Assembly (NCBI GenBank): GCA_037501455.1
Contig: CM074861.1
Span: 99,735,001-99,799,000, forward strand
Direction: 5' to 3'
From: Lantana camara
Lineage: Eukaryota; Streptophyta; Magnoliopsida; Lamiales; Verbenaceae
Length of the DNA: 64,000 nt
Part shown: piece by piece, positions 22,199-33,003 of the stretch
Layout: the number at the start of each line of letters is the position of its first letter
Numbering within the stretch: position 1 is the first letter of the stretch
The notes under the pieces: model-generated
What the model was told of the DNA's origin: nothing
Seen by the model: the letters and a program-made list of their open reading frames with translations, nothing else
The model's database searches: none
Position numbers and translations under genes: made by a program

Positions 22199-22640
22199 GG
22201 CACAATAACGAACAAACCTTCTTCACCAAAGTGAGATTTATGTCTCACGCCTTCAAACTCCAACGAAAATCTCTGAAAAGGTAGGTTTTTTTTCTTCAAA
22301 GTTGCAGATGCAAATGCCTTGGGTAAAATTTTATAAGACGAACCGTTTTGCGTCTTGGAAAATGAACGGGTAGATAAGCTTCCTCAGTACGCTTCGTCTT
22401 CAAATTATTAATTTAACCGGTTAGTGGTGGGCCTAATCATGTCATCTACCACCTGCACAATACGTGTAAATAATTTATGACGTGGATAGGTTGTCATCGT
22501 CCATGTCATAAATGTTGAAACAAGTCAACTACTTTCGGTGTTAAATAGTGAACTCCGGCGAGTATTATCCCATTTTTGCAAGATTTTGGGAGTTAATGGA
22601 TTATTTTGTCGGCGGAAAATTTAGTGTCCTAAAAATGCTA

Positions 22641-22904
22641 GTGAGAGTCAGTTGGTGTCCTGATTTTGTCTTTTTCCCGCCGTATCTTCTAACACTATTT
22701 ATACTCCTTTTGTACTTGTATTTGTCTAAGATTTCATAGTGAATAACAACTATTATGTGAAAACCCTAATTGCTTCTCTGTACTTCATCTTCTTCGCCGC
22801 TACATAAGCTTTGGTTTCTAGAGTCCTCAACCTATCAAGGACGCTGACAAGTTGTTTGGGGGGTTTCGCGTTGTCATCTAGGCCACATGATGCTTAGTGA
22901 GGTA
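22641..22904. other. Unassigned spacer
   Basis: No open frame of note. Contains AAACCCTAATTGC and a T/C-rich stretch that could be the 5' leader of something lost. Nothing firm. Confidence 0.3.
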
Positions 22905-23365
22905 CTAGCAACTTTGCACACTCTACGTGTGTGCAAATAAAAAATTAGATTCTAAGTATAAAGAGATAAAATTAAGATTTTAAATTTAAGGAGATGACCA
23001 ATATCCATAAAATATGTGAAAAAGATTAAGATTTTAAGATTAAAATGTTAAGTTGATAACTGATAAAATAAGTGAATAAAATTTCTAAGCAGATAAATGA
23101 GAAGAAAAAGATAAAATTTATACATAAAGAAAGAAAAAATAATTAAAATTGAAGGGAGAGAAAAGAGAAGTTATGAATATATTGGAGTCATAAATAAATA
23201 AATAAATAATAGAAAGTGAAAAGAATGTAAGAGAATAAAACCGATGAAAAAATAAATAAAATAAAAAGAAAAGAAAAGAAAAAGAAAAGAAAAAGAAAAG
23301 AATCCAAGAGTCCAAGAGACCAAGCGGTTACTATCTGTCTCTGTCGCTTAATATAATAGTATAGA
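22905..23365 (-). mobile_element. Small non-autonomous Helitron
   Basis: On the minus strand it begins TCTATACTATTATATTAAGC (tip at 23,365) and ends with a perfect 9-bp stem hairpin (TTTGCACAC...GTGTGCAAA), then GTTGCTAG at 22,905. The base before is A and the base after is T, the AT target of Helitrons. 461 bp, with no Rep/helicase coding. The interior is purine-rich on the plus strand (AAAGAAAAG repeats). Related ends occur near 62.3-62.7 kb and 63.19 kb. Confidence 0.65.
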
Positions 23366-23794
23366 TGATAGATAATAGAGAAAATTATCAAAATCGTCCT
23401 ATAAAGTGAGTCACTTTTAGTTTTGGTCCCAACAGTTGCCAATGTCTCACTTTTGGTCCCATAAAGTGGCATTTGTCTTAATTTTGGTCCCATTGACCAT
23501 TTTCCGTCCAAAATAACGGTTGACCGTTAAAAAAAATTACTTTTACTGTTAAAATATATTTTAACAGTATATTATTTGTATAATATATATATATATTTTA
23601 ACTGTTAAAAAAAATTACTTTTACTTTTACTATATATATATATATATAGTATTATATGTATATAATATGTATAATATAATATACATATAATACATACACA
23701 TATGTATTATTCATATAATACAACACGTATATTATTTGTGTTATATGTATAATACATATGTGTATGTATTATACGTATATTATATTATACATAT

Positions 23795-23840
<46 letters not shown>

Positions 23841-23894
23841 TACATATATATTATATATTTAAAATATTATATATACATATATTATATATATATA

Positions 23895-24741
23895 TGATGG
23901 TGCTGGAAATCGGACTTCCCAAAGATGCAACAAACACTTTAATATTTGTATGGAAAGGGAAAGACCATCATAGGCGTGAGAGCCTCAGGAACTGGGTTTC
24001 CTTTTAAGCATGGGTTCTTCCAGCTAGGATAACACCAAGAGTGCAACGTATAAGGAGGGTGTAACTGTGGTGGGAATGACGCAGAGCTTGGAGAGATTCG
24101 GAAAAAATGCCCAGAACAATGCAGTGTGTGTGTAGAAGATGACTTGGGGGAGAAAGCATGTGCTCTCCCCTATTTATATGTTAGGGGTGAGGGTAAATGG
24201 GTAAATTGACCGTGTGGTCCCAAACCTGTGTTGTCCTAACACGTGGCAGCCTTTGAGGGCGTGAGAAGGACGTTTCTGAAAGGGAGGCGGTGTGTCAGGT
24301 GCCAGATGCGTACTACCTTTGTGTCAGAGGTTGTTGGCGAGGGTCGCGTGGGAAGAGAACCCAAGGTCCCCTTTGCCGAGGTTCGGATCCCTCGCAGGGG
24401 GGTTGGATTTTGCACGAGCGCTGGTGACGCTCGAAGAGTGTACGGATGGACCCCCCGCGGCAGATGACCTTTGAGCGCCGGAATCACGAGCATCAAGAAT
24501 GGGATCCTCGTGCGGGTGGTTCCCTGAGAAGGGTGACCCCGACGGCCAGTATGGGAGCGCCGAGCCTGCCGGTTCGGCCCCTTTTCTTGAATAGTTGGCC
24601 GAAGCTCAAGGGCCTATACTAGTTGGCAAGTGAGTGGGCTGGATTGGCTCACGAGCCCATCAATGCGAGGGTATAGTCTTCACGCCAGCAGATGGTGACA
24701 CGTGGACGGCTCTGATACAAGCGTGTTTTTGGGCCTCATCA
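23895..24741 (-). repeat. 3' LTR of the gypsy element
   Basis: 847 bp. On the minus strand it is preceded by a polypurine tract, AATTTGGGGGGCAAAA (24,742-24,757). Differs from its partner by about nine substitutions. Confidence 0.9.
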
Positions 24742-25043
24742 TTTTGCCCCCCAAATTCTGTAGTGTCGCTCGAGCGTACTGTAGAATTTAATAAGGAGGG
24801 AGCCTTGGATTTTGAATTACCCGAGGGTCAAGCCATTGCTAGAGAAGTGACCGCTTGACTTCTGTAACGGACACAGTCTGACACCTCATTAATTGAAATC
24901 ATGTCCGCATTTAATGTTGAATGGGAACGTGGGCGCGTGCACTCCGGGAGACGTGAGGCGGTTACCAAAAGTGGGGGGTTTCCTAGGCGGGAAATGATTG
25001 CCATTTGAAATCTTAAACCCTAATTAATGCCAGCCTTTACCCC

Positions 25044-25051
25044 TTTAAATA
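25044..25051 (+). promoter_or_regulatory. TATA-like box ahead of the antisense ORF
   Basis: TTTAAATA within CCCCTTTAAATAGGGATC, about 290 bp upstream of the antisense ATG and outside the LTR. A start near 25,080 and a 5'-leader intron (CTCAG/GTAAATCCC at about 25,170) are plausible but unproven. Confidence 0.35.
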
Positions 25052-25340
25052 GGGATCTGCAAGGCTTTAGAGCCTCATTCACGCATTCAGATTTCTCTAA
25101 GCATACACGCAGCAAGAAATTTCTGCAGCTCTTCCACAAACTCCAGTAACCCCTTTCTTACAGATCTCAGGTAAATCCCGATATTCTTTCTTATTTTTCT
25201 CGCGCTAACATTAGGTTTAGGTTGAGTGAGTGAGACTCTTGAGTGAAGAGCCCCTTTCTACTGTTGAATTCGTTTCAGAGAGTTTCTCCTTCATTGAGTT
25301 TTCTACGAGAAACTCTGTCTTCAAAAACTGAAAAGCAAAC

Positions 25341-28210
25341 ATGGCCGGACAACAAGTTGAAGATTATGTAAGGGAGATAGATGAAATGTCCGTCGGGAGC
25401 TCTTCTCCTCATGATAATGTTCCCACCGCTGTTCCTCTGGCTAGGGCGTCCCCAGGTGGGGGGATTCCCATGGCGGTTCTGGTGGCCCAGCCTCCGGCTG
25501 ATGCCGGGGATGAAGAGGTGGATGCTGCCGTTCAAGGGATGAACGAGCGTGCTCCTAGAGGGGTGAATGACCTCTTCGAAGAGATGCATAACGTGATGGA
25601 AATGCAAAGGCAGGGAGAGAGAGTGTTCCCGGTGTTGAATAGTGCCGTGAGACCCCAAGATTACAGGATCACAGTGGCCGTGACGGCTCCCGAGGGCGAA
25701 GCAGGGCCATCCGGGCATCAATTTGAGGATGAACCTTCCAGAAGGCGCCAAAGGAGAGGAAAGGAGCCTGCCACTCGAGTGAGGCAAGATAACCGTCACC
25801 AAACTGATAGATCTACGGATGAGATTGAGAGTATTTTGACGCTCGACGATTTGGAGGAGTTGAAGGCGAAAGCTTATTGGGATGAAGCAGTATTTCCCAT
25901 GCGACTGCCAGAGGAGGGAGAGAGGGCCAATCGACCGCCACCTGGGATGATAACGGTTTACTGGGATGCTGTTCTAGCCGGGGGCCTGAGGTTTCCAATT
26001 GCTCACACTGCTGCTATCATCTACCATCACTTAGGGCTTTGCCCTTCCCAAATTCTGCCCAACGGCGTAGCCTTAATCAACACCTTCATAATAACGATGA
26101 GAGCCCTAGGCTATGCGTCCTCGATCGTCAATTTTGACAGCTTGATACAAGTAGCCCGCTCGCCACGCTCGTCACCTACAGACGGGTTTTATTACGCTCA
26201 GGCCAAGTCGGGCTTCAAGATGATAGATTCCCCATCCACCTCCTACGGCGAGCATTGGAAGGAGAAGTATTTCTTCGTGGGGGCTCCAGGGGGAATCTTT
26301 GGGGTTCATCGACAGTGGATAATACACGGCGAGGGTCCTTTGATTAGGGAGAGGGTGAGAAATAAGGATTTCGAGGACTGGGCCAAGGGATTAGCCCTCG
26401 TGAAGAAGTGTGAGAAGAAATGGATCAAGGCTGAGGTCTTGATGAAAAACGAGGGGGTGCTGTTCCGTTATGGCTTGTCTTGCCCCCCAGAAATGATACT
26501 CAACCCTCCAGCTGACATCATGACCCTTGACGGTTAGATTCTAGGAACTAACTACTCTAACTTTTAGAATAGTCTCCTGACTTGGTACGATTGTTGTATT
26601 TCTGTATTTGTGGTGCTAACAACCAATTTGTGACGCTCGTACTTTCTTTCTCGCAGGTGTCCAACTAGTATCGCAGGGCATGAATGCTGAGGCTCTTTCC
26701 CGTATCCTGGGCGCTCAAGGAACCAGTGCTAACCCCCAGCTCCCGCAACAACAGCAAGTCCGTCCTCCAAATGCCCCAAGGGGGAGAGGAACCAGGCGAG
26801 GAGCCAGTCGGGGCCATAATGACGCTCGTGAGGGTGCGGGGAACGAAGCCCGTAGGGGCCCCATTGAAGATTTGACGGTTGACGGCGTCCGCGGGGCTAC
26901 TCCTCCGCTGGCGGCTCCCGAGGGTCCGATTTCATTGAGTTCGAGCGGATCTCGAAACCGCTCGGGGGATCATGTCCGTATACATGAAACCATTCGGGCC
27001 GACCGCCAAGGGAAGAGAAAGAGGCTGCCTGATTCCCTCCCAATTTCTGGCAAGGGGAAAGAGGTGGTAGTGGGGCACAAAGGCGAGGGCAGCGACACTT
27101 CTTCATCAGAGGATGAAGATTTCTGGAAGATGGGTTGCAAGGGCGACTCTCGCTACAAGCGGCAGCGGACTGAGGGTCCAGTGCTTCTGAAAAAGAGCGC
27201 CTATTCCGTAAACATCGTCTCTGACATCGTCGGAAAACTCCAATTTTCCGGCGATCATGATAAGCTGAACGAGCACGACGCCGCTCGTGTGGCTGATGAC
27301 GCCTGTCATGCTCTTCTGACGGTAAGTCCCTAGTTCCCCCTGAAGATTTCCCAATTCCATTGTTCCCATTTTAACACTAATCTTCGCTTCCGACTCTCCA
27401 GGAGGTAATCCCTAGGTTGAAGAACTTGCAGGGACGAGCGTAGGCCTACTCCGAGCACAAGGCTAAATACAAGAAGCTGCTGCGAATCTCTGACCCCGTC
27501 CAACTGCAAGAGGATTACAACAATGTCCATGCCCAACTGACCGCTGCCAACCTTGAGAAGGACCAGCTGAGGGAGAATCTGCAGAAAGCGGACGCGGCCT
27601 ACCTTACCCTTGACGAGCGTCATAGGGAGCTGAAGGTGGAACGTGACCGACTGAGGAACCAAACTGGTGAGTTGAGTACGCAGCTGGCGGAGAGCACCCG
27701 CCAAAATGAAGATACCAAGAGGCACTCGCTGATCTTCAAGGGAAGGTGGAAGGGCTAACGGCTAGGGTCTCTTGGGAAGCAGTAATGAAGTTTGTGCGTT
27801 CCAAAGCTTTCATATTTTCCGCCAACATCCAGTGCTTTGACAATGCTCGGCGCTTCTTTCATAAAGCCATCGGGCAGATGGTGAAACTGGGCTTGGCTCC
27901 TGACAGCGCGTGGACCGACGCACGCTTGCGCATGGATCTGGATGAAAACTGCGAGCCCATGGTCCAAGACGAGGATCCCATCGAGAGTTTGGCGGAGCCG
28001 GAGTACCAGGAGTTGGTGCAAACGCTCCAATGGGAGTTTATAGCTGCCAACACTCTAGGTCCCGAGCCCATCCGAATAGAGGACGAGGACACTGTCATGG
28101 ATGCGGTGGAAGTTGAGGAACCAGGAGAGGCTCAAACTTCTGACGCACACGTGTTGGCCCCAGTTCCCCTCGCGACTGCCCCTCCAGAGCCCGACTCTCA
28201 AGCCCCATGA
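25341..28210 (+). pseudogene. Spliced antisense ORF of the gypsy element (PF04195-like)
   Basis: It lies opposite in strand to gag-pol, between integrase and the 3' LTR. Exon 1 (25,341-26,532) encodes an acidic, proline-rich N-terminus, then about residues 210-330 a domain with PIAHTAAIIYHHLGLCPSQI, LPNG and WKEKYFFV, the pattern of the plant 'putative gypsy type transposon' domain (Pfam PF04195). Intron 26,533-26,656 joins exon 2 (26,657-27,321; donor GTAAGT). Exon 3 starts at 27,402 and encodes a coiled-coil-like stretch (QLTAANLEKDQLRENLQKAD). A TAG soon after the start of exon 3 (about 27,441) and a frame change near 27,720 break it; the last part (27,746-28,210) is open. Tat elements are known to carry such extra ORFs; their function is unknown. 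Confidence 0.7.
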
Positions 28211-29267
28211 TGATCTTTTGGCTGTTGAGTCCTTTGCTTGCCAGTTTAAATTCCTTGTCTTACTTATGAACAATTTATGTCTGTACTCAATCCTCCAGCT
28301 AGTTTCTGGAACAATTTGGATCTTTTTATGCTTCTTTCCGTATATTGAGATTTCTTCTTTCACTGCTTGAATGTATAAATACTTTCTCTTTTACTTTTGA
28401 ATGATGAATGATGTTGTTTCATTGCGCTCGCCGCCTTTATATTGGTTTCTCTTGTTTGAACGTTTGCGATGGGCGTGTTTGTGCACGAGGGCGTTTTCTT
28501 TGAGGATGCCCTGGCATTCATCACAATGCGCCATCAGCTTAAGGTTTTGCAACGTCTGGCGATTTGAAGAGCGTAGATACGGGCACGAGGGTGTTTTCCA
28601 TGGGGGTTCCCTGGCCTTATCCGTAATGAGGCTCGAATTTGAACTTAGGAAACTTCTGAGGATTTGCCTAAGTATTGGCCCCAATAATGTGCATTTTCAG
28701 GTTGAACGCTCCAGGGAGTTGTATGTACTTTTAGAAATCAATAGTAGGATTTGCTAAGTATAGGATCAAAGCGTGCGTAACCGTGGGGTTAGCGTCATTT
28801 CGAGGGACCCATGAAAGGATTGTTATGGGATCCGCTATTTTACGAGTGTGCTCCTACCCAAGAAGTTGAGGGTCATCGGGGTTTTTACGAGCACGAGCTG
28901 GAGTGGCGTGCACTCAGCTGGCGTAAATTAGGCATTTTGCTCTCCGTTGTTTGACACGCTCGTTCTTAGGATTTTATACACTTACGAATTATCAAACTAT
29001 TCCGGGTTGATGGTTATCAACACGCAGATATTGTTACTCCAAAAACGGACGGGGTATTACTTAGGCCGTTCGACCTGGAGGATGCTCGACACGGAGTGGG
29101 CCTTTTGTTGCTCAAATCATTAACCAATAAGAAAGCAAATAAACGTCATAACCAAAAAATCAAATGCTTACTGTTATACTTGTAATTTCCAAAATGAATA
29201 CAATATGCTTTCTGTCAAAAGAAAGCACCCCATGCCGCCAACGGCCAATTACAAAAAGAACTGATGT
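28211..29267. other. Spacer between antisense ORF and integrase
   Basis: No convincing coding sequence. Two diverged copies of a motif of the type GCACGAGGGyGTTTTC..., each followed by a CCCTGG, lie near 28,480 and 28,583. Probably transcript-end region for both convergent units. Confidence 0.4.
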
Positions 29268-30155
29268 TTACACGTAGAACCTTGTAAGGTTACATGCATT
29301 CCATGGCCTAGGGAGACGCTCGCCTTGCAAAGTCTCCAGCAGGTAGGTGTTGTTTGCTCGTACCTGAACGACTTTGAAGGGGCCTTCCCAATTGGGGTCC
29401 AACTTACCCACATGTTTGGAGACTTCAACTTTTTTGAGGACCAAGTCCCCTAGCTGGAAAGTCCTCTCCTTAACGCGTTTGTTGTATTGGCGAGCCACGG
29501 TTGCTTTGTATTTGTGGATACGTGCCCAAGCAGTATTCCTCTTCTCGTCCAGCAAATCTAACTCGAGGGCCTGATTGGCCTCGTTGGCAGCAGGCTCGAA
29601 ATAGGCAACGCGTGCGGATTCTTGAGCAATTTCCGCAGGTATCATAGCCTCGGAGCCATAAACGAGGGAGTAAGGAGTTTCCCCCGTTGCCGCTCGCGGG
29701 GTAGTACGGTATGCCCACAGGGCTCCCTGAAGTTCTTCAGCCCATTCGCCCTTCTTGCTTTCAAGCGTCGTTTTCAGATGCTGGAGTATGGTTCTATTAG
29801 TTACCTCCGCTTGACCGTTGGCCTGAGGGTGGCCCACCGAAGTGAAACGTTGCTCAATCCCAAGGTCGTAGCACCAATCCCGCGTGTCAGCGGCGATGAA
29901 TTGGGATCCATTATCTGAGATGATTACCCTCGGGATGCCATATCTGCAAATGATGTTCTTCCAAATGAAGTCCCTCACAACTTTGAACGTTATTTTCGCG
30001 ACTGCTTCAGCTTCGGCCCATTTAGTGAAGTAATCCACAGCGAGTATTACGAATTTCTTTTGTCCGACCGCCATTGGAAGGGGTCCCACAATATCAATGC
30101 CCCACTGATCAAAAGGCCACGAAACATCAATAGGAATCATTTGAGCTGCCGACAA
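29268..30155 (-). pseudogene. gypsy integrase, zinc-finger broken by a stop
   Basis: 295-codon open part with the catalytic triad context: WGIDIVGPLP (Asp), SDNGSQF (Asp) and PQANGQAEVTNR (Glu). A GKLDPNWEGPFKV C-terminal DNA-binding tail follows. The HHCC zinc finger immediately upstream reads SYSKK-stop-PKCQFH: a TGA stands where the first Cys of the CPKC pair is expected, and this stop separates it from the RNase H frame. The core is conserved but not translated from the polyprotein without readthrough. Confidence 0.85.
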
Positions 30156-30188
30156 CTGAGGGGTGTTAGAATGAAATTGGCACTTAGG

Positions 30189-31049
30189 TCATTTCTTGGA
30201 GTAGCTAATGGCATCCTGCAGCACCGAGGGCCAGTAGAACCCACTCCTCAAAACTTTCTTTCCCAAGATTCGACCGCCCGAGTGGTTCCCGCAACTTCCA
30301 TTGTGCACATGTTCTAAAACTTCCTTGGCCTGCGAGGGTCTCAAGCATCTCATCGGTGGGCCTTGGAAGGATCGCTTGAATAGTCGACCCTCGGCGTCCA
30401 GTGAGAAACGAGGGGCTTTGTTTCTGATTTTTCGAGCCTCAACTTTGTCGCTTGGGCTGGTTCCATCCTGGAGGAATCTGATAATTTCGTCGAGCCAACA
30501 GGGTTCGGAGGGGTCAATCCTATTCACCTCCTTCGAAGGTTCGCCTCTACTTATCAGCGGCTCCTCGGTTCTAAGAAACGTAACAGCATGCTCGCTAAAA
30601 CCATCCAGGGCGGATGCGAACTTTGAGAGAGCGTCAGCACGTTCGTTTTCTGCCCTTGGGACCTGCAAAAGGTGGAATTCCTTGAATTTGGCTATCACGT
30701 CCTTAGCGCTCGCCAGATACTGCACCATAGTGGCTTCTCGGGCCTCATAAGAACCATCAATTTGACTCGCGATCAACTGCGAATCAACATATGCAGTGAC
30801 CCGAGTGGCACCACTTTGAAGTGCAATCCTGAGCCCTTGGATGAGGGCCTCAGACTCAGCTTCGTTGTTGGTGACTTGGAACGCCAGCTTGATCGCATAG
30901 TCAACTTCAGCTCCGAGAGGATCCCTGAGGGTCACCCCGGCTCCTCCCCCTTGTGAGGTCGAGGAGCCATCTGTGTGCAAAAGCCATAAACCATCCTCTG
31001 CTGAGGGCCCGGTGTCTAAGTTGAAACGTTCCACCAATAGGTTAGCCAC
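30189..31049 (-). pseudogene. gypsy RNase H (with dual RNase H-like spacing) and start of integrase
   Basis: The frame contains LLHTDGSSTSQGGGAGV (RNase H active-site Asp), NNEAESEALIQGL, YVDSQLIASQI and RAENERADALSKFA, the signature run of a plant-type RNase H. It continues into the integrase N-terminal zinc-binding region (HVHNGSCGNHSGGR) and stops at 30,189. A one-base insertion near 31,128 separates it from RT. Confidence 0.85.
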
Positions 31050-31116
31050 GGCCTGAGCCTGTATCGCCGTGCGAGGCTCGAAGGTGATGTCGAATTGACT
31101 AATTTCAATTGACCAT

Positions 31117-33003
31117 TTAAATTAATCTCCCTGAGACGTCCGGCTTTGCAAGCACCTGTCTAAGGGGCTGATCTGTAAGCACCACGATGGAATGCGCTTG
31201 AAAATAGGGCCTTAACCTCCGAGAGGCATTGACGAGTGCAAAAGCAAATTTCTCTATTTCCATGTATCTTTTCTCCGCTCCTTGCAGAGTCTTGCTTAAA
31301 TAATACACCGGCATATGCTTACGCTCGCGAAGGGCCATGAGAACAGTGCTCGTGGCTTCCAAGGAAACTGACAGATAGACAAACAAGTTCTCCCCCGGGT
31401 TAGGTTTGGTCAACAAAGGCGCGCTCGAAAGGTATCGCTTCATGTCCTGCAGGGCCTTTTCGCAGTCCTCGCTCCAGGTAAAGTTGCGAGCGTTACGCAG
31501 AATTTTAAAGAAGGGCAGATTCCTGTCCACTGAGCGGGAGATGAACCTATTTAATGAAATGATCTTCCCCACAAGTACCTGGAACTCTCTCAGATTGCGA
31601 GGGGAGGGTATGTCCAGGATTGCTTTAATCTTCTCTGGGTTTGCCTCTATGCCCCGTTGGCTGACCATGTATCCCAAAAATTTGCCACTCCGCACGCCAA
31701 ATGTACATTTGGAAGGATTCAGTTTCATACCGTAACGACGCAGGATATTGAACGCTCGTTTTAGGTCCTCTAGATGAGAATACTGGCGTTCGCTTTTGAC
31801 GATCATGTCATCCACATACACTTCCATGGATTTCCCAATCTCACGCTCAAACATTCTGTTGACAAGGCGTTGGTAAGTCGCTCCTGCATTTTTGAGCCCA
31901 AAGGGCATAACCTTGAAGCAATAAACACCCATATGGACTACGAACGCAGTTTTGGGACGATCCTCAAGAGCCATGAATATCTGATAATATCCTTGGAAAG
32001 CGTCCATCATGCTCATAAGTTGACACCCAGCGGTCGAATCCACCAACTGATCTATCCTAGGTAGTGGGTACGGATCCTTAGGACATGCCTTGTTAAGGTC
32101 CGTGAAGTCATTGCACATACGCCACTTGTTGGCGCTCTTGGGAATGAGCACCATATTACAAAGCCATTCGGGATATAGAATCTCCTCTATGTACTGAGCG
32201 TCAAGCAGTTTATTGACTTCTTCTTCTATGACCTGCTTGCGGAACCCGTGAACATCTCTCTTCTTTTGCTTTATAGGTTTGAAGGCCGGATCCACGTTCA
32301 GCCTGTGGACAATAACTCTCGGATCTATGCCAGTGAGGTCGGAAGCCTTCCAAGCAAAGACATCAATATTTTCTCGTAAGAATTCAATCATCATAATCTG
32401 AGAGGGGCCGTCGAGGCTGGAACCTATTTGCGTGGTCTTGTCTGGATTCCCGGGTTCCAATTCGATGGTCAGGAAGCTCTCCGTAGGTTCCACCCTCACT
32501 TCAGGCCTCGGCATCTCGAGGGCTCGTTTCTTGCTTGTAAGTATCCCCTTGGTACCTCCCGAGGGTATATGATCCTCGTCTTCCGAGGAGGAAACCCCAA
32601 TTGCTCCGAGGGGCAAATTCCCAGCATCTACGGGTTTGTCCGTGGCCCTTTTCTTATTCCTCTTTTTATAGAGCTTGGCCCTCTTGTGTTCGGGGCCATC
32701 TTCATCTAGTTTGGGGAAGTCAACGGACTTCTTGGTGGAGCCTGCTTGGGTACTTTGCTTGGGCTTGTGGCTTCGAAGGGAAAGTATGTAGCATTCCCAT
32801 GCTTCCTTAACATTGCACAGTACTTCTCCGGTGCCCTCGGGGGTGGGAAACTTTATTTTCTGATGATAGGTGGAAATTACAGCTTTGAAATCCACGAGGG
32901 CTGGGCACCCAATGATGATGTTGTATGGTAGGTCCACTTCGACCACCACATAGAGAACATTTAAAGTTTTTCGCTGTGGGGCGCGATCGAAAGAGGTGGC
33001 CAA
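31117..33003 (-). pseudogene. gypsy reverse transcriptase
   Basis: 628 codons. After a protease C-terminal stretch (YNIIIGCPALVDF) come RMCNDFTDLNKACPKD, MDAFQGYYQI, KTAFVVHMGVYCFKVMPFGL and the catalytic EVYVDDMIVKS, then the thumb (LGYMVSQRGIEANPEKI) and an RNase H-like connection (YYLSKTLQGAEKRYMEIEK). The RT core is complete. It is separated from gag-protease by a one-base deletion near 33,015 and from RNase H by a one-base insertion near 31,128. Confidence 0.9.

Larger units (their letters stand above)
18371..22640 (-). mobile_element. Degenerate Mutator-like element with transposase relic
   Basis: The lower-coordinate end has a MULE-style TIR (GGGATAATTGCC..., then C-rich segments to about 18,520). 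The interior is a minus-strand transposase-like gene (22,198 to 19,238). The upper end is unclear: 22,560-22,640, read on the minus strand, contains GGGATAATACTCGCC, which resembles the tip only over its first bases. The outer limits and target duplication are therefore uncertain. Confidence 0.55.

Noticed and set aside
22560..22640. Right TIR of the MULE at 18.4 kb
   Set aside because: Only the first bases (GGGATAAT) agree with the left tip; the rest resembles a different MULE TIR family, so the right border was left open.
23118..23511. Phe/Leu-rich membrane-protein-like frames on the minus strand
   Set aside because: Arise from purine-rich low-complexity sequence of the Helitron and from the MULE TIR.
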